From the NCBI GenBank assembly GCA_947302895.1, contig CAMYWU010000007.1, forward strand, positions 1 through 17,589: a DNA stretch of 17,589 nucleotides, in the 5' to 3' direction. This document shows positions 8,143 through 15,863 of the stretch, piece after piece (position 1 is the stretch's first letter; each line of letters opens with the position of its first letter). Both the position numbers and the translations under genes were made by a program. This DNA is from an uncultured Clostridia bacterium (GTDB taxonomy: Bacteria > Bacillota > Clostridia > Oscillospirales > Acutalibacteraceae). The notes beneath the pieces were generated by a model, which did no database searches, was not told the DNA's origin, and worked only from the letters and a program-made list of their open reading frames with translations.

Positions 8143-9180
8143 ATGGATAAAAAAATCAGTATTATTGTTCCTGTTTATAATGTTGAAGAATTTCTCGGGC
8201 GCTGCGTTGACAGCCTTGTTAATCAGACATACAGGAATTTAGAAATTATTCTTGTTGATGATAAATCTCCCGATAAATGTCCCGAAATCTGCGACGCTCT
8301 TGCAAAAACAGACAGCAGAATAAAGGTTATTCACAAAGAAAAAAACGAAGGACTCGGCTTTGCAAGAAACACGGGAATTGATAATGCAAGCGGCGATTAT
8401 ATCCTTTTCATTGACTCGGACGATTATCTTAACTTAAAAACCTGCGAAATAACAAAAGCAAAGCTTGATGAAACAAAATCCGATATATGCTGCTTTTGCT
8501 GTGCAGACATATACAAAGACAAAATTGTTAATAATACCGTTACCGAAAACGAGCTGATTTTTGAAAATGATGAAATAATCACTTCGTTTTTGCCTCGTTG
8601 TATTGCAAGTGATGAAAGCTCAGGCGAAAGTGAAATCGGCATTTCGGCAAATATGGTTTTGTATAAAGCTTCATTATTTGAAACCGGCACTCTTCGCTTT
8701 GTCAGTGAAAGAGAATTTGTTAATGAGGATTTATTATTCAGAATTGAGCTTTGCAAGTATATAAAAAAAGCAATTGTTCTTCCCGATAATCTCTACTTTT
8801 ATTTTCATAATTCGGGAACGCTTACAACAAACTACAAAGAAAACCGATTTGAAGCCTCCTGCAAGATTTTCAACAAGGTTAACTCTATGATTGAGGATTT
8901 GAATTGCAGGGAATTATATATCCGAAACATTCGCTATTTAATGCTTAACACAATGGTTTCAATAAAAATGGAGGTTGCAAAGTACGGCTTTTCCTCAATT
9001 AAAACCATAAAAGAGATTTGCAATAGCGAAACACTGATTGATGCATTAAAGCAATATAATATTTCGGATATGCCCACATCCTATAAACTCTTTTTCAACA
9101 AGCTCAAAGCAAAGCGTGCTTTTGCTGTTTTTATTTTAGTTAAAGCGAGCCTTTTAACAAACCGAAAAAAGATTTCTTAA
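8143..9180 (+). CDS. Glycosyltransferase, GT2 (GT-A fold)
   Basis: This is a 345-residue protein with a classic GT2 catalytic domain in its first ~210 residues: ISIIVPVYNVEEFLGRCVDS (5-24), the nucleotide-contact pair D39-D40 in LVDDKSPD, GLGFARNTGI (70-79), and the metal-binding DSDD (91-94). The C-terminal ~130 residues are variable, as in other capsule GT2 enzymes. There is no membrane segment, so it should act at the cytoplasmic face on the growing lipid-linked unit. AAGGA at 8125-8129 lies 13 nt before the ATG, a longer spacer than in the neighbouring genes. The donor sugar cannot be read from the sequence. Confidence 0.9.
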   Translation: MDKKISIIVPVYNVEEFLGRCVDSLVNQTYRNLEIILVDDKSPDKCPEICDALAKTDSRIKVIHKEKNEGLGFARNTGIDNASGDYILFIDSDDYLNLKTCEITKAKLDETKSDICCFCCADIYKDKIVNNTVTENELIFENDEIITSFLPRCIASDESSGESEIGISANMVLYKASLFETGTLRFVSEREFVNEDLLFRIELCKYIKKAIVLPDNLYFYFHNSGTLTTNYKENRFEASCKIFNKVNSMIEDLNCRELYIRNIRYLMLNTMVSIKMEVAKYGFSSIKTIKEICNSETLIDALKQYNISDMPTSYKLFFNKLKAKRAFAVFILVKASLLTNRKKIS

Positions 9181-9189
9181 GGAACTATT

Positions 9190-10509
9190 ATGGTTATTAA
9201 ACAAAAACATTTAGTTGAATTTCAGATTTACTATCTTTTGATAGTTGAAGCCTTTATCGATTTATTGCATTTTCCGTCAATAATTCGATATGCTCTTGAT
9301 GCAAATCTGATACTTCTTCTTATTTTATCGCTTCCCAAAATAAAGAATATCATTAACGATAGATTTTTTAAAAAATACAATTTTTATGTGATTGTCTATA
9401 TGGGCGCACTTATCATTTTTTCTTTGCTGAGGCAAACAAAAATCGGTTTGGTATTCTGGGCGGTAAGAAATAATTTTTTCTATATTTTCTTTTTCTTTAT
9501 TTGCGCATATACTTTCAAGCCAAAGGATGTTTACAGAATTCTCGGCAACGTTGAAAAGCTTCATATTTTCAACGTGTTATGCGTTTTATATGAATATTTC
9601 ATCCTTGGACATTACGGCGATAATATCGGAGGTATGCTCGGAACCGATTACGGCTGTAACGGATATCTTAATATGTATCTCGTTATCGTAACGGCATATG
9701 TTATTATAAAATATATCAACAAAAAAACAACAATTTTAAATGTTTTATGGATTTCCTTAAGCTCAATGGCAATTGCCGTTGTAAGTGAGATTAAATTTTA
9801 TTTTATTGAATTTGTAATAATAATTATTCTGAGTGTTTCATTGTCAAGACTGAGCTATAAAAACGGATTTGTTGTACTGAGTGCGGTTATGGCTGTTTTC
9901 GTCGGCTTCCAGCTGTTAACTGCAATCGACACTAATTCAGCAGATTTGCTGAAGGATTTTGATAAAATGACCAGCTATGCCTCAGCAACATATGAAAACG
10001 CTGTTATTTCAAGAGCACGGCCGTTTTCACAAATAAACGATACTTTCTTTAATCATAAGCTCTTCTATAATTTGTTCGGTTTCGGATTCGGTGCCTGCGA
10101 AAGCAGCGAAACCTTTGCCTGGGCAAATACATCTTTTGCAACAAAATACGGCAAAACGCATTACAGAAGTCTTTCAACTGCCGTAAACTTCCTTGAAACA
10201 GGATATATTGGCTTAATTGCATTTATTCTAATATTTGTTCTCTTCTTTATTGTGGTGCAAAAGCATAAGCATCTCACACCCGAGCACAGATATATTATGG
10301 TTTTTTCACAGGTATCTTCTCTCTTGGCGATTATCAATATATGGTATAACTCGAGTATCAGACGACCCATTTCGTATCTTATATTTTTCTGTATGTCGGG
10401 CGCAGTAATTATGCTATGCGATAAACAAAGACAGGAATTAAAGGAAAAAGAGCAAACGCTCAAAGGCAAAAAAACCTATTTCAAGCAGAAGAAAAAATAT
10501 ATCAGATAA
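9190..10509 (+). CDS. wzy: Wzy-like O-antigen/capsule polymerase
   Basis: This is a 439-residue integral membrane protein with roughly ten to twelve hydrophobic segments, among them about 10-28, 38-50, 64-80, 90-107, 125-140, 158-175, 185-215, 226-243, 337-356, 370-385 and 395-411. A large, less hydrophobic loop covers about 245-330. The loop followed by ETGYIGLIAF (336-345) is the layout of Wzy polymerases, which join repeat units outside the membrane. Primary sequence of this family is poorly conserved, so the call depends on topology and context: it is the only polymerase-like gene in a locus that also has a flippase and a chain-length modulator. The last 30 residues are strongly basic (KGKKTYFKQKKKYIR). 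AAGGA overlaps the preceding stop codon. Confidence 0.78.
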   Translation: MVIKQKHLVEFQIYYLLIVEAFIDLLHFPSIIRYALDANLILLLILSLPKIKNIINDRFFKKYNFYVIVYMGALIIFSLLRQTKIGLVFWAVRNNFFYIFFFFICAYTFKPKDVYRILGNVEKLHIFNVLCVLYEYFILGHYGDNIGGMLGTDYGCNGYLNMYLVIVTAYVIIKYINKKTTILNVLWISLSSMAIAVVSEIKFYFIEFVIIIILSVSLSRLSYKNGFVVLSAVMAVFVGFQLLTAIDTNSADLLKDFDKMTSYASATYENAVISRARPFSQINDTFFNHKLFYNLFGFGFGACESSETFAWANTSFATKYGKTHYRSLSTAVNFLETGYIGLIAFILIFVLFFIVVQKHKHLTPEHRYIMVFSQVSSLLAIINIWYNSSIRRPISYLIFFCMSGAVIMLCDKQRQELKEKEQTLKGKKTYFKQKKKYIR

Positions 10510-10522
10510 GCAGGCTTAAAAA

Positions 10523-11335
10523 ATGATTCCAAGAATTATTCACTACTGCTGGTTTGGGGGCAATCCCCTTCCTGAATCGGTATTAAAATATATTGAATCA
10601 TGGAAGAAATACTGCCCCGATTACGAAATAAAGCAGTGGAATGAAGAAAACTACGATTATAAAAAATGCCCCTATACGCTTGAAGCATACGAGGCAAAGA
10701 AATGGGCATTTGTTTCCGATTATGCACGCCTTGATATAATCTATAATAACGGCGGAATATATCTTGATACCGATGTTGAGATTATCAAAAGCCTTGATGG
10801 TTTGCTTGATAACGAATGCTTTCTTGCTCTTGAGCAGCATTCCCATCTTATTGCAAGCGGACTTGGCTTCGGCGCCGAAAAGGGCAATGAGGCAATAAAG
10901 GAAATGCTTGATGAATACAGGGATGTTCATTTCAAGCTGGCAAACGGCATTTATAACACAATGCCTCCCTGCCCCACCCGCAACACAGCGCCGTTTTATA
11001 AACACGGCTTTAATCTTGAAATTGATAAGCCCGTAAAGCTTGGCAGCGCAACGGTTTATCCGCCTGAATACTTCTGTCCGTATAACTATGAAGATAACAG
11101 CTGCAACATAACAGAAAACACTGTTTCAATTCATCATTATGATTCAAGCTGGGTTTCGGACTTTGAAAAGGAATTAATAAACAAGGTTAACGAATACAAA
11201 AAAGACCATTCCCGCATTTCTTCAACGCTTTATAAAAACAGGCTTGAAGCAATTAATGAATACGGAAACGCAAGCCCCATAAGCCTGATGAAAATGGCGG
11301 CTTTTAAAATCAAAAAAAGAATGATTACAAAATAA
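10523..11335 (+). CDS. Glycosyltransferase, GT32 type (capsular polysaccharide/OCH1-like)
   Basis: This is a 270-residue GT-A enzyme. It starts MIPRIIHYCWFGGNPLP, the conserved opening of bacterial GT32 proteins. Further on are WAFVSDYARLDIIYNNGGIY (61-80) and LDTDVE (81-86), whose DTD at 82-84 is the metal- and nucleotide-binding motif. The C-terminal region has IHHYDSSW, which fits the histidine-containing end of the catalytic domain. Length matches single-domain bacterial members. The donor may be a hexose or N-acetylhexosamine but cannot be decided. It lies between the polymerase and flippase genes with 13- and 14-nt gaps and is likely one of the repeat-unit transferases. Confidence 0.88.
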   Translation: MIPRIIHYCWFGGNPLPESVLKYIESWKKYCPDYEIKQWNEENYDYKKCPYTLEAYEAKKWAFVSDYARLDIIYNNGGIYLDTDVEIIKSLDGLLDNECFLALEQHSHLIASGLGFGAEKGNEAIKEMLDEYRDVHFKLANGIYNTMPPCPTRNTAPFYKHGFNLEIDKPVKLGSATVYPPEYFCPYNYEDNSCNITENTVSIHHYDSSWVSDFEKELINKVNEYKKDHSRISSTLYKNRLEAINEYGNASPISLMKMAAFKIKKRMITK

Positions 11336-11349
11336 ACAGGAACAGCTAA

Positions 11350-12795
11350 ATGAAATCACTTAAGAAAAACGCAATATTTAATGTTTTATACGATGCTGCG
11401 AATATTCTTTTCCCGCTCATAACATCAATGTATGTTGCAAGGGTTCTTATGCCCGAGGGAGTGGGCAGGGTTTCTTATGCTCAGAACATAGCTTCTTATT
11501 TCGTTACCTTTGCCGCTCTCGGTTTACCAACCTACGGAATAAGAGAAATTGCAAAGGTTCACGGCGAAAAAAAACTTGCAAATAAAACCTTTACTGAGCT
11601 TTTTTTAATAAATGCAATAACAACAACCGTTTTTGCCGCTGCATATGCAATAATGATTTTCAGCCCCCTTGGCAAGAGCTTTGATAAAAGCCTTATGATT
11701 TGCTTCGGGATTTCGATACTCTTCAATTATTTAAGCATTGACTGGCTTTATAAGGGATATGAGGAATATGTTTATATTGCCCTTCGCAGTATCATAATAA
11801 AAGCGATTTCCCTTGTTTTGATTATTATATTTGTTAAAAACAAAGAGGATTATATCAGGTATGCAATAATAACAGTTGTTGCGCTTGGCGGAAACTATGT
11901 TTTCAATATTATCTATGCAAGAAATCTAATCAGATTTGAGTTTAAAAACCTTGAGTTTAAAAAGCATATAACACCACTCGTTGTTCTTGCGCTTAGCCTA
12001 TTTCTTTCATCCATTTACAGCAAGCTTGATATAACCATGCTCGGCTCCATGTCAACAAAAACAGCAACGGGTTTATATACAAACGCCCAGAAGATTTGCG
12101 AAATGTTGATTGTTGCATGCTCATCTCTTTCCGCTGTTTTTCTTCCAAGGCTGAGCTACTACTATAAAAACGATACTGAAAAATTCACTTCTCTGATTGA
12201 TTCAGGAGTAAAAGCGCTTGCATTTGTTGCAATTCCTGCTGCAACGGCGCTTTTCGTTCTTGCGCCTCAGGCTATGGAATTATTATACGGAAAAGAATTT
12301 GTTCCTGGTGCTTCAACGGTTAGGATTCTTTCAATACTCGTTATCGTTAAAAGCTTTGGAAATCTTTTATGCTACCAGCTTGTTATATGCACGGGAAACG
12401 AAAAGAAAAGGCTTCCTGCATATGCCTTTGCAAGCGGAGCAAACATAGCTTTAAACGCCCTGCTAATTCCGTCGTTTGCCCAAAACGGCGCAGCAATTGC
12501 CTCCGTTGCAAGCGAGGTTATTGTTAATACCTATCAGTTTATAAAAATGAAAAAAATCATCGCTATTCCAATATCGGCAAAGGCGCTGACACAATCCGTT
12601 ATCAGCAGCGCCGTAATGGGAATAAGCCTGTTCTTCTTATCAGGATTATCCCTGCCCCTGCTTGCAAAGGTTATTATTTGCGTTGTTGCAGGCTTTGGAA
12701 TTTATATACTTGTTAATTTTATAATGAAAAACGAATTTTTAATCTCAATGGCAAACACGCTCTTAAAGAAATTAAGGAAAACAGATAATGCTTGA
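11350..12795 (+). CDS. wzx: Wzx-like lipid-linked oligosaccharide flippase
   Basis: This 481-residue membrane protein of the MATE/MOP superfamily turns the undecaprenyl-linked repeat unit to the outer face of the membrane. The start MKSLKKNAIFNVLYDAANILFPLITS and the following YVARVLMPEGVGRVSYAQNIASYF region are typical of the RfbX/Wzx branch (the second spans about residues 29-52). About 12-14 hydrophobic segments run across the length, and YSKLDITMLGSM near residue 225 is another family-like element. AGGAA at 11338-11342 lies 7 nt before the ATG. The last 8 nt overlap the next gene (GATAATGCTTGA), implying coupled translation. Confidence 0.9.
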   Translation: MKSLKKNAIFNVLYDAANILFPLITSMYVARVLMPEGVGRVSYAQNIASYFVTFAALGLPTYGIREIAKVHGEKKLANKTFTELFLINAITTTVFAAAYAIMIFSPLGKSFDKSLMICFGISILFNYLSIDWLYKGYEEYVYIALRSIIIKAISLVLIIIFVKNKEDYIRYAIITVVALGGNYVFNIIYARNLIRFEFKNLEFKKHITPLVVLALSLFLSSIYSKLDITMLGSMSTKTATGLYTNAQKICEMLIVACSSLSAVFLPRLSYYYKNDTEKFTSLIDSGVKALAFVAIPAATALFVLAPQAMELLYGKEFVPGASTVRILSILVIVKSFGNLLCYQLVICTGNEKKRLPAYAFASGANIALNALLIPSFAQNGAAIASVASEVIVNTYQFIKMKKIIAIPISAKALTQSVISSAVMGISLFFLSGLSLPLLAKVIICVVAGFGIYILVNFIMKNEFLISMANTLLKKLRKTDNA

Positions 12796-13576
12796 AAAAA
12801 TAAAGTTTAAAACTAAATACATCCTCTCAAATTGCATTACGCTTCTTAACGGAGATTATTCAAAAAGCGTTATGTATTTAAAATCAATTAAGGATATTCA
12901 TAAGGGCGAGCGCTGCTTTATTGTTGGCAACGGACCAAGTCTTACAACCGATGATTTGGATATGTTAAAAAATGAAATAACCTTTGCATCAAACAGGATT
13001 TATTCAATATTCCCATCAACCACCTGGAGACCAACCTATTTTGCGATTTTTGATGAAAGCGTTGCCGCACCCGATGACGTTGCCAAGGGAATTAATTCAA
13101 TTGATTGCAAAATGAAATTTGTTCGGCGCCAGGGCTACTACGAGGCTTTCAGAAAGCTAAATGAGCCCCTATGCTTTGTTAAAACATATTATTCAAGAAA
13201 GTATCTTGATAAGCCTTGTTTTTCAAAGGATGCATCAAAGGGCATTTATACCATAGGCTCGGTTACATATGCAATGCTCCAGCTTGCCTTTCATATGGGA
13301 TTTCGGGAAATATACTTAATCGGTATGGATAACCGCTATGCCTTTTCAATTCTCAGGGACGGAAGCATTGTTGAGAATAAAAATGTTACCTCCCACTTTG
13401 CAGCCGACACAAAGCTGAAATCAAATCCCGTTGCAACCTGGGAAATGGATGCGGGATTTGAATACGCTGAGAAGATTTCAAAAGAAAACGGATTCAGAAT
13501 ATATAACGCAACAAGAGGCGGCTTTCTTGAAATATTTGAACGCAAGGAACTTGATAGTGTTCTGAATAATAACTGA
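12788..13576 (+). CDS. DUF115/Maf-type (MptE-like) protein, candidate CMP-sugar transferase
   Basis: This 262-residue protein has a Rossmann-like motif FIVGNGPSL (44-52), then FASNRIY (66-72), TIGSVTYAMLQLAFHMG (155-171), REIYLIGMDNRY (173-184) and a C-terminal NATRGGFLE (240-248). This is the pattern of PF01973, named after an archaeal pterin kinase, but the family also contains Maf proteins that glycosylate flagellin with nonulosonic acids. The VAGNGPS and Y-L-x-G-x-D elements also recall GT42 sialyltransferases. The next gene makes a CMP-activated sugar, so I infer that this protein is the transferase using it. A pterin role makes little sense here. The start overlaps the flippase gene by 8 nt; AAGGA at 12774-12778 lies 9 nt upstream. 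No membrane segment is evident. Confidence 0.75.
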   Translation: MLEKIKFKTKYILSNCITLLNGDYSKSVMYLKSIKDIHKGERCFIVGNGPSLTTDDLDMLKNEITFASNRIYSIFPSTTWRPTYFAIFDESVAAPDDVAKGINSIDCKMKFVRRQGYYEAFRKLNEPLCFVKTYYSRKYLDKPCFSKDASKGIYTIGSVTYAMLQLAFHMGFREIYLIGMDNRYAFSILRDGSIVENKNVTSHFAADTKLKSNPVATWEMDAGFEYAEKISKENGFRIYNATRGGFLEIFERKELDSVLNNN

Positions 13577-13587
13577 GATGTTATTTT

Positions 13588-14244
13588 ATGATTATTAAAG
13601 CACTGGTAGCAGTGAGATCCGGCTCTCAAAGAGTTAAAAATAAAAATAACAAGCCCTTTGCAGGAAGCAATCTGCTGGAAATAAAGCTTGAGCAGCTTAA
13701 AAGAATTAAGGGGCTTGACGGAGTTATAGTTAATTCAAACGACGACAGTATGCTTGAAATTGCAAAAGCGCACGGATGTGAGACTGTTAAAAGAGATGAA
13801 TACTATGCAAGCAACTCCGTATCAATGAGCGATGTTTATAAAAATATGGCTGAAAACTGCGATTGCGATGTTATTGCATACATAAATGTTACCAATCCCC
13901 TTATTGAGGATTCAACAATTGAAGAGCTTATTGAATTCTTTAAAAACAATTGCGATGAATATGATTCGGTTAATTCCGCACATCCTATTAAGGAATTTAT
14001 GTTTGAAAACAACAAGCCCATTAACTATGATTTAAAGCATCAGCCGAGAAGCCAGGACCTTCCCGATATCTACGCTTTAAACTTTGCAGTTAACATAATA
14101 AGAAAGCAGGATATGATAAACTGCAAAAACGTTGTTGGAAACAAGCCGTATATCTACCCCATAGACGAGGTTGAGGCAACGGATATCGATAACCAGATTG
14201 ATTTTGATTTTGCAGAATTTATTTTCAAAAGAAGAGAGCAATAA
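13588..14244 (+). CDS. CMP-sugar synthetase (acylneuraminate cytidylyltransferase family)
   Basis: This 218-residue cytoplasmic enzyme should transfer CMP from CTP to an acidic sugar such as a nonulosonic acid. The nucleotide loop is AVRSGSQRVKNKNNKPFAG (8-26), which corresponds to AR-x-GS-K/Q-R-x3-KN in the family. Other family elements are VIVNSNDDSMLEIAKAHG (46-63), YYASNSVSMSDVY (72-84), YINVTNPLIEDSTIEELIEF (98-117) and the metal-binding end TDIDNQIDFDFAEF (198-211). Length is usual for single-domain NeuA-type enzymes. The sugar could be sialic, legionaminic, pseudaminic or a Kdo-like acid; no synthase (NeuB type) or epimerase (NeuC type) lies in the window. It is the last gene of the operon and is followed by a terminator. 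Confidence 0.87.
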   Translation: MIIKALVAVRSGSQRVKNKNNKPFAGSNLLEIKLEQLKRIKGLDGVIVNSNDDSMLEIAKAHGCETVKRDEYYASNSVSMSDVYKNMAENCDCDVIAYINVTNPLIEDSTIEELIEFFKNNCDEYDSVNSAHPIKEFMFENNKPINYDLKHQPRSQDLPDIYALNFAVNIIRKQDMINCKNVVGNKPYIYPIDEVEATDIDNQIDFDFAEFIFKRREQ

Positions 14245-14250
14245 AACGCA

Positions 14251-14284
14251 AAAAAGGCAGTTCAAAACGAACTGCCTTTTAACA
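14251..14284. terminator. Bidirectional rho-independent terminator between operon end and tetR-type gene
   Basis: GGCAGTTC (14256-14263) and GAACTGCC (14269-14276) form a perfect 8-bp stem with a 5-nt loop AAAAC. It is extended by AAAA (14252-14255) pairing with TTTT (14277-14280). The run of A on the left and T on the right gives a U-tract in either direction, so it can end both the polysaccharide operon (plus) and the TetR-family gene (minus), whose stop is at 14289. Confidence 0.92.
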
Positions 14285-14288
14285 TATA

Positions 14289-14819
14289 TTATTTTCTCTT
14301 TATAACGTCAACCATAAGCTTTTCGATTTCCTCACGGTTGTAATTCGGAATAAGCTTTGTTATAACATCCGCACATCCGCCAACAAGGAAGGTAACCTTT
14401 GCAACCTCATGGTAGTTATCATTTATATTAATATTGTTTTCCTTACAGATTGCCTCAACCATATTTTCCTTGAGGGCTTTGATTGCATAATCATAAACAA
14501 GAGTGTTTTTGAACTTTTCAAAATACTTTGTGTTTTGTTCAACCGCATCAAGAATATCACGAACATTCTGTTCGGGAGCTACAGAAACATTTGAATAATT
14601 GATATCCTTTCCCAGCGCAACAATCTGCGAAGAAAAGAAATCAAAGCAGCTCTGGAAGCATTCTTCAATGCTCTTATAATGGAGATAAAAGGTGCTCTTG
14701 TTGATATCCGCCTTCTGGCAAAGCTCAACAACAGAAATCTTATCAATATCCTTCTGTGCAGCTAAATCAAGAAATGCATTGAATATAGCTTCTCTTGTTT
14801 TGAGTATTCTCTTGTCCAA
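14289..14819 (-). CDS. TetR/AcrR-family transcriptional regulator
   Basis: This is a 176-residue protein with an N-terminal DNA-binding domain: ILKTREAIFNAFLDLAAQKD (5-24), then the helix-turn-helix ISVVELCQKADINKSTFYLH (28-47) and YKS. The rest is a helical ligand and dimer domain with no family I can name. The start codon is TTG at 14819-14817. AAGGA (14833-14829) lies 9 nt before it, and the three nearby ATGs are all out of frame, so the TTG start is well supported. The gene is divergent from the dehydrogenase-transporter pair and most likely represses both that pair and itself through the shared intergenic region. The inducer is unknown. Confidence 0.9.
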   Translation of the reverse strand: MDKRILKTREAIFNAFLDLAAQKDIDKISVVELCQKADINKSTFYLHYKSIEECFQSCFDFFSSQIVALGKDINYSNVSVAPEQNVRDILDAVEQNTKYFEKFKNTLVYDYAIKALKENMVEAICKENNININDNYHEVAKVTFLVGGCADVITKLIPNYNREEIEKLMVDVIKRK

Positions 14820-14866
14820 TCATCATCATCCTTGTTAAATGTTTTTTCAAAAAAATTGCCGAACGT

Positions 14867-14895
14867 ATAATATCATATGTAATAGAAATAATCAA
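14867..14895 (-). promoter_or_regulatory. Predicted promoter of the TetR-family gene
   Basis: On the minus strand TTGATT (14895-14890) and TATTAT (14872-14867) are separated by 17 bp. Its -35 box lies inside the left arm of the inverted repeat at 14890-14897, which fits autorepression. The leader to the TTG start would be about 40 nt. Confidence 0.55.
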
Positions 14896-14918
14896 CATTT
14901 TTTGCATTTTTGTTGATT
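14890..14918. promoter_or_regulatory. Inverted repeat, candidate TetR-family operator
   Basis: AATCAACA (14890-14897) and TGTTGATT (14911-14918) are perfect 8-bp complements separated by 13 bp of T-rich sequence around TGCA. The left arm covers the -35 box of the minus-strand promoter, and the right arm lies between the -35 and -10 boxes of the upstream plus-strand promoter. This placement is what a repressor controlling both directions would need. The 13-bp spacer is longer than in many TetR operators, so the assignment stays tentative. Confidence 0.45.
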
Positions 14919-14929
14919 TAGTTTATAAT
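14901..14929 (+). promoter_or_regulatory. Predicted upstream promoter for the dehydrogenase-transporter pair
   Basis: TTTGCA (14901-14906) and TATAAT (14924-14929) have a 17-bp spacer. The right arm of the candidate operator lies within this spacer, so a bound repressor would block it. The DNA is very A/T-rich, which raises the chance of a false match. Confidence 0.4.
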
Positions 14930-14951
14930 TTGTTTATTTATTTAATATAAG

Positions 14952-14980
14952 TTGTAATAATAATTCATTTATAGTATAAT
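14952..14980 (+). promoter_or_regulatory. Predicted downstream promoter for the dehydrogenase-transporter pair
   Basis: TTGTAA (14952-14957) and TATAAT (14975-14980) are separated by 17 bp, giving a leader of about 25 nt before the ATG at 15013. It lies outside the candidate operator, so if both promoters are real one may be less tightly repressed. Confidence 0.5.
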
Positions 14981-15012
14981 GAATCTGATTAATAATTGGA
15001 GGATATCTCGGT

Positions 15013-15849
15013 ATGAAAAAATGCTGGCTTGATAATAAAACGGCAATCGTAACGGGCGCTTCGGGAGGTATGGGCGCCGGAATTGCTAAAACTCTCATCA
15101 CCACGCACGGCTGCACCGTTATCGGCATTGCAAGAAGCGAGAAAAATATGCTAAGCTTTGTTGAAGAACTCGGCGAAGAGCATAGAGATAAATTTTCATA
15201 TAAGCTCTTTGATGTTTCCTCAAAGGAAAACTGGGAGAGCTTTACAAAAGAGCTCAAAGACAAGGGCATAAAAGTGGATATTCTCATCAACAATGCGGGC
15301 ATTCTTCCCCGCTTTGCAAGTTTTGAAAAATATTCGGATGATGAAATTGCCTCAGCAATGAATATCAACTTCTATTCGGCAGTATATTCAATCAAAGCAA
15401 TGCTTCCCGTGCTTATGGAGTCAAGCGACCCCGCCATTGTTAATATCGATTCGGCTGCGGCGCTTATGACTCTTCCGGGAACATCAATTTATTCCGCTTC
15501 AAAAGCCGCTTTAATGAGTTTCACAGAGGCTTTGCGCCTTGAATATAAGGGCAGAATGTATGTTGGCCTTGTTTGCCCGGGATTTACAAAAACAAACATC
15601 TTCCGCAACCAGAAATCCAATGATACCCAGAAAAGCCGGAAGATTATAAATATGGTTTCAACCGATTGCGATAAAATGGTCAGAAAAATAATGCGTGGAA
15701 TCAGGCGCAGAAAGAAGCTCCAGGTTCACGGCTTCGACGCTCATTCAATGTCGATAGCAAACAGAGCTATGCCCGTTGAAGGTCAGGAGTTATTCTCAGG
15801 CGTTATGAAGGTTTCAAAATTTGATTTGTTTAACGATGTTTTTAATTAA
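15013..15849 (+). CDS. Short-chain dehydrogenase/reductase (SDR), NAD(P)-dependent
   Basis: This is a 278-residue classical SDR oxidoreductase. The cofactor motif is TGASGGMG (14-21), an aspartate in LFDV (D67) follows strand 3, and the structural motif is NNAG (93-96). The catalytic set is N117, S147, Y160 and K164 (YSASK). The C-terminal part GFDAHSMSIANRAMP (240-254) recalls a G-x-DA-x2-M-x4-R-x2-P ending common in SDRs acting on hydrophobic alcohols or ketones, but the substrate is unknown. GGAGGA (14998-15003) lies 9 nt before the ATG. It forms a two-gene unit with the transporter 14 nt downstream, under the divergent TetR-type regulator, which suggests uptake and oxidation or reduction of one compound. 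Confidence 0.92.
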   Translation: MKKCWLDNKTAIVTGASGGMGAGIAKTLITTHGCTVIGIARSEKNMLSFVEELGEEHRDKFSYKLFDVSSKENWESFTKELKDKGIKVDILINNAGILPRFASFEKYSDDEIASAMNINFYSAVYSIKAMLPVLMESSDPAIVNIDSAAALMTLPGTSIYSASKAALMSFTEALRLEYKGRMYVGLVCPGFTKTNIFRNQKSNDTQKSRKIINMVSTDCDKMVRKIMRGIRRRKKLQVHGFDAHSMSIANRAMPVEGQELFSGVMKVSKFDLFNDVFN

Positions 15850-15863
15850 GGAGGTTATTCTTT

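Noticed and set aside
8130..8150. Six-codon ORF (MQQKYG) just before the GT2 gene
   Set aside because: Its ATG directly abuts AAGGA with no spacer, it ends inside the GT2 gene, and nothing supports expression.
12788..13576. Pterin-biosynthesis role (MptE) for the DUF115 protein
   Set aside because: No pterin genes are nearby; overlap with the flippase gene and the adjoining CMP-sugar synthetase point to glycan assembly.
14934..15368. A 144-codon minus-strand frame across the SDR start and promoter region
   Set aside because: It runs antisense to the conserved SDR N-terminus and through promoter sequence, with no recognisable domain.
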